A stretch of 18,837 nt of DNA from Gemmatimonadaceae bacterium (GTDB taxonomy: Bacteria; Gemmatimonadota; Gemmatimonadetes; Gemmatimonadales; Gemmatimonadaceae). The stretch lies in NCBI GenBank assembly GCA_014379705.1, contig JACMLI010000009.1, forward strand, positions 1 to 18,837, in the 5' to 3' direction. Below the pieces are notes generated by a model. That model made no database searches and was not told the origin of the DNA. It worked only from the letters and a program-made list of their open reading frames with translations. Position 1 is the first letter of the stretch, and each line of letters starts with the position of its first letter. Both the position numbers and the translations under genes were made by a program. Positions 1 through 8,000 of the stretch are shown here, one piece after another.

Positions 1-1
1 C

Positions 2-370
2 GTGCGCGGCGCCACCGGGCGGCCCAGGGGCTACCGGACGCGCTTCGTGGTGCGACGCGGGTCGCGGCACACCTTCGTAGGGGCTGGCGAGGTGTCCTGG
101 ATCGACGCCGTCGACAACTACCTCCAACTCCACGTGGGGGGGCGCCCGCAGCTCGTTCGGGGCACCATGAAGGACGCCGAGCAGGAGCTCGATCCGGACG
201 TTTTCGTCCGGATCCACCGCTCCGCAATTGTGAACGTGAACCGTGTGGCGACGATCGAGACAGTGCCGACCGGGGGCTACATCGTGCGAATGGACGACGG
301 CGCGAAGGTGCGGACGAGCCGTCAGTACGCCGGCGTCGTCCGGGCCCTGATCTCCCCCTTCCCGCGATGA
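2..370 (+). CDS. LytTR-family DNA-binding regulator, C-terminal part (5' truncated)
   Basis: This is the C-terminal end of a LytTR-type transcription regulator; the gene enters from the left edge, so the GTG at base 2 is probably not its true start. The 122 visible residues hold one LytTR domain. The conserved pattern is visible: a strand entering 'VSWIDAVDNYLQLHV', then 'LVRGTMKDAEQEL', 'FVRIHRSAIVNVNRV' and a closing 'VRTSRQYAGVVRAL'. LytTR domains bind direct repeats in promoters and usually sit behind a phospho-receiver domain, as in LytR/AlgR response regulators. That receiver, if present, lies outside the window, so whether this is a two-component regulator cannot be seen. It ends 8 nt before the tRNA terminator on the opposite strand. 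Confidence 0.9.
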   Translation: MRGATGRPRGYRTRFVVRRGSRHTFVGAGEVSWIDAVDNYLQLHVGGRPQLVRGTMKDAEQELDPDVFVRIHRSAIVNVNRVATIETVPTGGYIVRMDDGAKVRTSRQYAGVVRALISPFPR

Positions 371-377
371 GGGATGC

Positions 378-412
378 AAAAACGCCCCACCGCGGAGTCC
401 GGATGGGGCGTT
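378..412 (-). terminator. Intrinsic terminator of the tRNA-Ile unit
   Basis: A perfect 9-bp inverted repeat (381-389 with 404-412, loop 14 nt) reads on the minus strand as a GC-rich hairpin ending in a run of five T (378-382). It lies just beyond the 3' end of the tRNA and fits a rho-independent terminator for it. It may also stop the LytTR mRNA from the other side, but the + strand lacks a T run. Confidence 0.85.
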
Positions 413-414
413 CA

Positions 415-488
<74 letters not shown>

Positions 489-505
489 TTAGGAAAGAGC
501 ACGGA

Positions 506-534
506 AACCTAGCTGGCCCGTCACAACGGGTCAA
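506..534 (-). promoter_or_regulatory. Sigma70-type promoter for tRNA-Ile
   Basis: On the minus strand there is a -35 box TTGACC (529-534), a 17-nt spacer and a -10 box TAGGTT (506-511). The predicted start is about 10 nt upstream of the mature tRNA 5' end at 488, which is right for a short tRNA leader. The spacing is ideal; the call rests on sequence match only. Confidence 0.7.
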
Positions 535-622
535 CGGAGCACGTGTTAGCTTGCTGGGTATCACGCGAGGCTCCAAGATGCACCGCCGCTGACGGAACGG
601 GGTTTGCAACTGTTTCCCCGAA

Positions 623-651
623 TTGACGATGTTCAACGAACCTCGTCTAAT
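623..651 (+). promoter_or_regulatory. Sigma70-type promoter of the FHA-kinase-Big_2-TPR operon
   Basis: A -35 box TTGACG (623-628), an exact 17-nt spacer and a -10 box TCTAAT (646-651, 5 of 6 consensus) precede the first FHA gene. Transcription would begin near 658, giving a leader of about 29 nt to the TTG at 687. It is the strongest promoter-like match upstream of the five-gene + strand unit. Confidence 0.65.
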
Positions 652-686
652 ACCGTCGGCTCTCCAACTCCCGCTTCACCCGCGCC

Positions 687-1463
687 TTGATAAGTCCCCT
701 CGTGCTGGTCGGCATTCCGGTCGGGGTCATCGTTCTCGCGATGATCTTTGGCTACTTCCTGCCCAGCTTCAAGCGCCGGCGCATGCGGACAAGCCCGCTC
801 GCGATCGCCCCGTTCGGGCGCGACAGCAAGGCGGTCATTCCCCCGCGTCCTGAGCGTCCCCCGACCCCTCAGGCTACGACGCCCGTGTCGGCAAGCCCGT
901 ACGCCCCTCCGGCGCCCGCCGTCGCGGAACCGGTGGTGCTCGACCGCTCCACGCTGTCCATGGATTCCATCCCTGTGGAAGGGCGCGCGGCGCGCGCCAG
1001 CGAGGCGGAGGACCAGGGACGCGTGTTCAAGCTCCAGGTCGCGGGAGACGGGCGTCACCAGGTCCGTGAGCCCAGTGCCTCACCCGCCTCCACGCTTCGG
1101 CTGGAGAAGCCTGTAGACGGCACCCTGCAGTTCCTCCCGGGCAAACTCGAGGTCGTGGAGGGGCGCGACGTGGGTCAGGAGCTCCGCTTCGTCCGGACGG
1201 CCGGCCCAGACGGTCAGACGATCACTTTCGGCCGCTCCGAAGGGGCGCAGTACCGTCACATCCAGCTTCAGGAACACACGGTCTCGCGCCAGCATGCGAA
1301 GATGGTGCTGGAGGGGAAGACCTGGACCCTGGTGAACATGTCCCGGACCAACCCGGTCTCGGTCAACGGCCTCGCGATGAGCGAGGAAACACCGTCTGTG
1401 GTGCTTCGCGACGGTGACCGGATCGAGATGGGCGAGGTGGTTTTCCGCTTCCGGTCGCGGTGA
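687..1463 (+). CDS. Membrane-anchored FHA-domain protein (paralogue 1)
   Basis: This is a 258-aa protein with one N-terminal membrane segment (about residues 4-26) followed by a basic stop-transfer patch (KRRRMR), which places the rest in the cytoplasm. A Pro/Ala-rich linker (about 50-140) leads to an FHA domain at about 150-256. FHA hallmarks are present: GR at 182-183, SRQHA at 200-204, SRTN at 219-222 with the following VNG, and a final DGDRIEMGEVVFRF. FHA domains bind phosphothreonine peptides, so the likely partner is the kinase two genes downstream. The TTG at 687 is the first usable start after the in-frame stop at 648 and lies 29 nt after the predicted transcription start. No Shine-Dalgarno is visible, and GTG at 702 is an alternative. 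The phosphopeptide target is inferred. Confidence 0.9.
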   Translation: MISPLVLVGIPVGVIVLAMIFGYFLPSFKRRRMRTSPLAIAPFGRDSKAVIPPRPERPPTPQATTPVSASPYAPPAPAVAEPVVLDRSTLSMDSIPVEGRAARASEAEDQGRVFKLQVAGDGRHQVREPSASPASTLRLEKPVDGTLQFLPGKLEVVEGRDVGQELRFVRTAGPDGQTITFGRSEGAQYRHIQLQEHTVSRQHAKMVLEGKTWTLVNMSRTNPVSVNGLAMSEETPSVVLRDGDRIEMGEVVFRFRSR

Positions 1464-1676
1464 GCGCTGGCGCCATAGGCGCTAGCGAACTGTAGCACAC
1501 GCGCCACGGTGTCTGGCGTCGCCAGTTACACTCCGCCAGATTAGCGCAAAGTCACTTGTGGCGCGCACATCCGCGCCGCCTGTGCATTCCTTCCTTGTCG
1601 GCTCGGTCAGGTCTTCTGGCGCGGGTGGTGTATGCCATTGGGCGCCTCTCGCTCGACGGCACTCACGCGGAGTCAA
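1464..1676 (+). other. Intergenic gap between the two FHA genes, no gene seen
   Basis: This 213-nt gap is long for the operon, whose other junctions are 37 nt or less. Its first bases carry GCGCT/AGCGC-type palindromes (about 1463-1485) and a 5-bp hairpin (CTGGC/GCCAG, about 1513-1525). No convincing -35/-10 pair, intrinsic terminator or RNA gene was found. It could hold an internal promoter, an RNA-processing site or a weak attenuator. Confidence 0.4.
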
Positions 1677-2411
1677 ATGCGCGTTTCGCTCGCAGGTCTC
1701 TTTATCATCCTCGGCACGCTCGCGACAGCTACGCTCGCGATCGTGGCTGCGATGTGGATGAACCGGAAGCGACGCGACGAGGAACTCCGTTCACACGGCA
1801 ATCCGCTGCTAGTGATGCCCGCGTCGACATCCGGACCACTGATCGTGCCGAGCGGTTTGCGGGCGACGCCGCCGGGCCGGCCGGCCGTGACCTACGCGCG
1901 CTCTTCCATCTCCGAACCGTTTGGTGGCGAGGTTTCGGTGCCGCTTTCCGGACCGATCAACGCCGTGCACGATCCCATTACGGCAACAACCGGTCCATTC
2001 GCTCCCGGCGCGCAGGGCCCCGAGCTCGTCATGGGGCATTCGCTCCGTTTTCACCGGCCGAGCGACGGCACGCTGCAGTTTCTTCCAGGGTATCTCGAGA
2101 TCGTTGGAGGCCCCGACGCCGGTCACGAAGTGCGCTTCGTTCAGCCGGGTCCGGGCGAGAGCCCCGACATCACCTTCGGGCGCAAGGAAGGGCCGCCGTA
2201 CCGTCACGTTCAGTTGCTGGAGCCCACGGTGTCGCGAACGCACGCCAAGCTCACGCCGGAAGGCGAGCGCTGGCGCCTCACCAACTTGTCGCGGACGAAT
2301 CCGGTGGTCGTCAATGGGATCGCGCTCGATGGCGTGGACCGCATGCATCTCCTGCAGGACCATGACCTCATCGAGATGGGCGCCCTTGTCTTTCGCTTTC
2401 GCCTGCGATGA
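1677..2411 (+). CDS. Membrane-anchored FHA-domain protein (paralogue 2)
   Basis: This is a 244-aa paralogue of the preceding gene with the same layout: an N-terminal membrane helix (about 4-28) ending in NRKRR, a Gly/Pro/Ser-rich linker, and a C-terminal FHA domain (about 133-243). FHA motifs are GR at 168-169, SRTHA at 186-190, SRTNPVVVNG at 205-214 and a final IEMGALVFRF. Just before the FHA core both proteins share DGTLQFLPG, so they arose by tandem duplication. I chose ATG 1677 because GGAG lies 4 nt upstream and the membrane helix then starts at once; ATG 1632 in the same frame would add 15 residues. It probably reads phosphothreonines made by the kinase 37 nt downstream. The linker is not conserved between the two copies. 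Confidence 0.9.
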   Translation: MRVSLAGLFIILGTLATATLAIVAAMWMNRKRRDEELRSHGNPLLVMPASTSGPLIVPSGLRATPPGRPAVTYARSSISEPFGGEVSVPLSGPINAVHDPITATTGPFAPGAQGPELVMGHSLRFHRPSDGTLQFLPGYLEIVGGPDAGHEVRFVQPGPGESPDITFGRKEGPPYRHVQLLEPTVSRTHAKLTPEGERWRLTNLSRTNPVVVNGIALDGVDRMHLLQDHDLIEMGALVFRFRLR

Positions 2412-2448
2412 GGCCCATGCCTGAAGGCGGCGAACGGGAGGCGTCACG

Positions 2449-5013
2449 GTGAGCGATCCCACGGTGCGGGAGAGCACGACGGACGTGACGACGGGCTGGC
2501 CCAGCGAGCTCGGGGACGAATACGAGTTCCTCGGCGAGCTGGGGCGCGGCGGCATGGCCGTGGTGTATCGCGCCAAGGAACGCGCGCTCGGTCGCGAGGT
2601 CGCCGTGAAGGTCGTGCGACCGCGGTTTCACGCCGACGAGGAAGCGGTCGCGCGCCTCGCGCGCGAAGCCCGCACCGTCGCGCAGCTCGAACACCCGAAT
2701 ATCGTGTCCCTGCATGCCATCAAGCGGCTCAACAACGGGCTCGCCCTGGTCATGCAGATCGTCCCGGGCCACACCCTCAAGGCGGCGCTCGCCAATGGCG
2801 GGCTGCCGGTGGACCGGGTGGAGTCGGTGCTCAAGGACATTGCGCGAGCCCTCGCCTACGCGCACCGCTGCGGCGTGGTGCACCGCGACGTCAAGCCGGA
2901 GAACATCTTCCTCGACGAAGTCACCGGCCGCGCCCTGCTTTCCGACTTTGGCGTCGCGCGCTCCATCACGGAGAACACCGAGCTCACGGCGACCGGCACC
3001 GCGATCGGCACGCCGACGTACATGTCCCCCGAGCAGATCGATGGCGGGTCGCTCGACGGACGGAGCGACCTGTACGCCCTCGGCATGGTCGGATGGGAGA
3101 TGCTCACCGGGCAGCGTCCGTGGATGGGAGAAAGCCTGTACAGCGTCATCTATCGACAGAAGCACGATGCCCTGCCCCCGCTCGACGTCGTACGCTCCGA
3201 CGTGCCCCCACGCCTGCAGTACCTCCTCGAGGGACTCATGGCGAAGAAGCCGGACCATCGGTGGCCGAGCGCGGCGCGGTTCCTCACGCTGCTGACGAGC
3301 CCCGACAAGCTCCCCGGACTCAAGGAGTGGCAGTCGCTCGCCAAGAAGCGCCGCAAGGCGGGGTCGCGCGGGCGCACGGTGGAAGTGCGGGCGGTTTCGC
3401 CGGTGTCGTCGACGGTGCAGTTCCGCCGCGGGGAGACACCGATTGGCACCACGCCGAGTTCCGTGAACGCGCAGACGGCAACAGCGTCCGGCGAAGTGCC
3501 GCGGCAGCCGTCGCCCTGGGGACAGGCAGCGATCGCAGTGCCCTTCGACCAGGCCCCGCGGAAGTCCCGCTGGGTCGGCGTCGCCATCGGCGTCGCGACG
3601 CTGGCCGTCGTCGCCGCGTTGGGTGTATGGCAGCTCAACAAGGTCGAAGCCGTGCCCGCCACGAGTGACTCGGCGCGTTTCGCGGACGCTGCCGGGGTCG
3701 AGGTGCCCGTCATCGCGACGCCGGATACGGCGGGGGCCGTGGACTCCGTGGCCGCGTCGGGCGAGACGACGTCCACGATCCTGGACTCGGCCGCCGCTGC
3801 TGTGCCACCGCCGGTCGTGCCACCAAGGGTCGACTCGTCGAAGCTGGTGCGACCGCCGCTCGCCAGTCCGGTGCGCCCGCCAATCGTGACCCCCGTGCCG
3901 GGGGATTCGGCGAAGTCAGTCCCGATCGAACCCGCCGCACCAGCCGTCGCCTTCTCTGCCGATCGAGGCACGATCGCCGCCGGCTCGCGGCATTCCTGCA
4001 TGATCGACGGCGAGGGCCGTGCCCTCTGCTGGGGAAGCAACGAGAAGGGACAACTCGGTGATGGCACGTTCGGTTCGCGACGCACACCAGCACTCGTCGC
4101 CGGCTCGTTCACCTTCGGCTTCGTTTCCTCCGGCGGCTCGCACAGCTGCGGCACGTCGAGCGATGGCGACGCGTACTGCTGGGGCGCCAATGAAAGCGGG
4201 CAGCTCGGCGATGGCACGACGACGCCACGCAATGCCCCCGTGCGGGTGTCGGGGAGCGCGTCGTACCGCTTCGTGCGCGCCGGCAGGTTGCACAGCTGCG
4301 GCCTCACGCGGGGTGGTGCGGTGCAGTGCTGGGGGAGCAGTGGCCGCGGCCAGGTCGGCGACGGCTCGCGCACCGTCCGGTCGACGCCGGTGAGCATCGC
4401 GTTAGGCAGCCCGGCAGGCGCGCTCACCGTGGGCGCCCATCACAGCTGCGCCCTCACGCGCACTGGCGAGGCGATGTGCTGGGGGCGGAACGAGGCCGGC
4501 CAGCTCGGCGACGGCACGACGGCCGATCACCCCACCCCGGTCAGCGTCGCCACCAACGAGCGCTTCATCAGCATTTCCGCCGGCAGTGCCCACACCTGTG
4601 CCGTGACGACCAGCGGCGATGCGTACTGCTGGGGGCAGAATACCTACGGCCAGTTGGGGACGGGCGGGACCGCTGCCGGTCCTACCCCACAGAAGGTCGA
4701 CGCGCCGGGGGCATTCAGCACCGTCGTCGCGGGAGACTCCCACACGTGCGGCCGCACCCAGGACGCCCGCGGCTTCTGCTGGGGACGCAACGTCTACGGC
4801 CAGCTCGGGGACGGCTCCACCATGGACCGCCCGCGCCCCGTCGCGATTCGCGGACTCGGCGCGCTGACCGCCCTCAACGCGAGCGGCGCGCACACGTGCG
4901 GCGTGTCGGGGGGTGAGGCGTACTGCTGGGGCTGGAACGTGGACGGCCAGCTCGGCTCGGGCGACCAGGAAAGTGCCAGCGCGCCTGCGCGCGTGGCAGG
5001 AGCGAGTCGTTAG
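2449..5013 (+). CDS. Transmembrane Ser/Thr protein kinase with extracytoplasmic seven-repeat RCC1 propeller
   Basis: This 854-aa Hanks-type kinase starts at GTG 2449, with GGGAGG 7 nt upstream. The kinase domain (about 25-285) has every catalytic element: Gly-rich loop GRGGMAVVY (32-40), Lys54, a C-helix Glu in AREA (about 73), HRDVKPEN (145-152), DFG (166-168), and GTPTYMSPEQ closing the activation loop. HRD makes it an RD kinase, so activation-loop autophosphorylation on Thr is likely. A membrane helix lies at about 376-396 after a basic patch, then a Pro/Ala/Ser-rich stalk (about 400-505). The outer half (about 508-850) has seven RCC1-like repeats, each ending CWGxNxxGQLGxG or a close variant. 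Seven repeats make a closed beta-propeller. Each carries a Cys pair (C-x9-C in six, C-x8-C in the last), which fits an oxidising compartment. The propeller is probably the sensor or docking part; the ligand is unknown. Confidence 0.95.
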   Translation: MSDPTVRESTTDVTTGWPSELGDEYEFLGELGRGGMAVVYRAKERALGREVAVKVVRPRFHADEEAVARLAREARTVAQLEHPNIVSLHAIKRLNNGLALVMQIVPGHTLKAALANGGLPVDRVESVLKDIARALAYAHRCGVVHRDVKPENIFLDEVTGRALLSDFGVARSITENTELTATGTAIGTPTYMSPEQIDGGSLDGRSDLYALGMVGWEMLTGQRPWMGESLYSVIYRQKHDALPPLDVVRSDVPPRLQYLLEGLMAKKPDHRWPSAARFLTLLTSPDKLPGLKEWQSLAKKRRKAGSRGRTVEVRAVSPVSSTVQFRRGETPIGTTPSSVNAQTATASGEVPRQPSPWGQAAIAVPFDQAPRKSRWVGVAIGVATLAVVAALGVWQLNKVEAVPATSDSARFADAAGVEVPVIATPDTAGAVDSVAASGETTSTILDSAAAAVPPPVVPPRVDSSKLVRPPLASPVRPPIVTPVPGDSAKSVPIEPAAPAVAFSADRGTIAAGSRHSCMIDGEGRALCWGSNEKGQLGDGTFGSRRTPALVAGSFTFGFVSSGGSHSCGTSSDGDAYCWGANESGQLGDGTTTPRNAPVRVSGSASYRFVRAGRLHSCGLTRGGAVQCWGSSGRGQVGDGSRTVRSTPVSIALGSPAGALTVGAHHSCALTRTGEAMCWGRNEAGQLGDGTTADHPTPVSVATNERFISISAGSAHTCAVTTSGDAYCWGQNTYGQLGTGGTAAGPTPQKVDAPGAFSTVVAGDSHTCGRTQDARGFCWGRNVYGQLGDGSTMDRPRPVAIRGLGALTALNASGAHTCGVSGGEAYCWGWNVDGQLGSGDQESASAPARVAGASR

Positions 5014-8000
5014 GTGATCGACGCGTCGCGCATGCAGCGAGGAGCCTGGCGCGTCCTCGCCTCGCTCCTCATCAGCACCGTTTCCTGCGACAACCCCCTG
5101 TCGCCCGGCGAGGGCGTCGTGGACCGCATCGACCTCAACCCGTCGAGCGTCGCGCTGACCGTGGGGGAGACGCGCACGGTCGGGGCACGCGTGATCGGGG
5201 CCAACGGGGCAAGCATTACCGACCGCACCGTCTTCTGGACGACGCAGAACCCTGTCATCGCCACCGTCTCGCAGAGCGGCGTGATCTCCGGCGTCGGCGC
5301 GGGCGTCACCCAGGTCGCCGCAAGCGCCGGGGGCAAGTCCGCCGTCGTGCAGGTGGCGGTCGCGGGACGCCCCGTCTCCCAGGTGCGCATCGCACCCCCT
5401 ACAGCGACCGTGCAGGCCGGAGGCACGGTAACGCTGCGCGCCGAGCCGGTCGACGCAACGGGCGGGGAAGTCACGGGACGCACCGCCCTGTGGGCCACCT
5501 CGGCCGCCCCCATCGCCACCGTCACGTCCACCGGCGTCGTCACGGGTCTCACGCCCGGTTCGGCGACGATCACCGCGACGGTGGACGGGATCAACGGATC
5601 ATCCGTCGTGACCGTCACCGCGGTCCCCGTCGCTTCCGTGACGGTGAGCCCGTCCACCGGATCGCTCATCGTGGGCCAGACGCTCACGCTGAGCGCCACG
5701 ACCGCATCCGCCACGGGACAGACGCTCGTTGGCCGCGTCGTCACGTGGACGTCGAGCGCCAACACCATCGCTACCGTGTCCTCCACGGGTGAAGTCTCCG
5801 CGGTGGGGGCCGGCGTCGCCACGATCACGGCAACGAGTGAGGGGCGGACGGGAACATCGGAGATCACCGTGTCCGCCGTTCCTGTGGCATCGATTCGCAT
5901 CACGCCGGGCGCCGCGTCGGTCCCTTCGGGCCAGACCACGCAGCTCAGCGCGCAGGCCCTCGACGCCAACAACAACGTCCTCAACCGCACGATCACGTGG
6001 ACGAGCGACCAGCCGTCGGTAGCGACGGTGTCGCAGGCGGGCGTGGTCACGGGGGTGATCGCGGGCGCGGCGCGTATCAGTGCGAGTGTCGGTGCGGTCA
6101 GCGGGACAGTGACTGTCACCGTCACGCCCGTTCCCGTGGCGAGCCTGACGATCACGCCGAACGGTGCGACGATCGTGGTTGGCGGGACGCTGCAGCTTAC
6201 CGCCACGGCGAAGGATGCGAATGGCGTGACACTGCCGGGCCGCATCATCGGCTGGACCTCCGGTGGACCCAGCATCGCGACGGTTTCGCAAAGTGGGCTC
6301 GTGACCGCTATCGGCCCCGGTTCGGCCACGATCCTTGCGGCGTCGGAAGGGGTTTTCGGAAGCGTGAACATCACGGTCACGAACGTCGGCGTCGCGATTG
6401 TCCGTGTCATCCCGTCGAACAGTTCGCTCCAGGTAGGGGCGCAGCTGCAGCTGACGACTCAGGTGCTCGACGCGAACAACAATACCATCACCGGAAAGAC
6501 GGCGTCCTGGGTGTCGAGCAATCAGGCGATTGCAACGGTGTCGTCCGTCGGAACTGTGTTCGGCATCGCGCCGGGCACCGTGACGATCACCGCCACCGTG
6601 GACGGCGTGTCCGGCATCGGCACGTACGCCGTGGGACTGGTGCCGGTGGGCGCCATCAGCCTGTCGCCAGGTTCCGCGACGATCCTTCCGGGGGCGACTG
6701 TCACGCTCGTACCAACCCTCACGGGAACGAATGGGCAACCGCTGCTGCCCTCTACCCGAACGATCATCTGGTCGTCCAATGCGACCAATCGTGCGACCGT
6801 GAGCACAACCGGCGTTGTCACCGGCGTGTCGCAGGGCGCCGCGATCATCACCGCGACGACCGAAGGCGTGAGCGCCACGTCGACGATCAACGTGAGTTCC
6901 ACCCCGATCGCAACGATCTCCATCCTGCCGAACCCCGGGAGCGTGGTCGAAGCCAACAGCACGCCGCTCGCGCTCACCGCTACCGCTCGTGCCGCCGGCG
7001 GCGCCGTCATCCCGGGGGTCACCTTCTTCTGGGCCTCGAACAACCCGCTCGTGAGTGTGAATTCCTCGACGGGGGCGGTGACGGCGCTCGTGGGGGCCGG
7101 CGGTGTCACGGCCACGATCACTGCCTCCGCCCCGGGCGGCGGCCCGGGTGGTACCACTCCGTCGGGCACGACCACGGTCAACGTGTCGTACGCGCCGGTC
7201 GCGACGGCGGCCGTTTCCCCGGGCACGGCTACGTTGAGCGTCGGATCGAACCTCACACTCACGCTCGCAATCCGCACAGCGAGCGGCCAGGTGCTGACGA
7301 CAACGGGACGCACGATCACGTGGACGAGCCTCGACCCGACGTTCGCAACTGTAGGCTCGACCACCGGTGTCGTCACCGGGGTGGGCTCGGGCGCCGCTCG
7401 CATCGAGGTGAGGGCTTCGTCACCGGGCCAGGCGACGCCCGTTGGCGACACCGCAACCATCACGGTGCAGAACGTGGCTCCGGTGGCGTCGATTGTATTC
7501 GCCATCTCGCCTGACTCCACGATCCTGCCGGGCACGCCGCTTACCGGGACCGCCACGTTGCGAGATGCAGCCAACAACCTCTTGCAGGGACGGGTCGTCA
7601 GCTTCACGACATCCGATCCATCGATCGCGACCGTGAGTCCTGTGTCTGCGACGTCCAATGCGGCAGGCCAGATCACCGGCATTACGATCACCGGTGTTGG
7701 CGCAGGCGCGGCGACGATCACGGCCACACGCGACGTATCGGCGACCTTCGTGGCACGGATCCTCAATCCGGTGAATACCGTGTCGGTGACGTCCATCCCC
7801 GACTCTGTGATCGGCGCCAGCGCACCGATCCAGGCCGTCGCCACCCTTCGCGACGCCGGCAACGTCGTCATCACGGGGCGCCCGATCACCTGGAATGCGA
7901 GCAACAACAGCGCGGTGGCAACGGTCAGCCCGAGCGGCCTGATCACCGTGGTTGGCGGCCTCGGATCGGCGCTCCTGTCGGCGACGAGCGAGGGAAAGAC

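Noticed and set aside
2368..3258. Minus-strand frame opposite the kinase domain
   Set aside because: Antisense shadow of the catalytic domain; it resembles no protein family.
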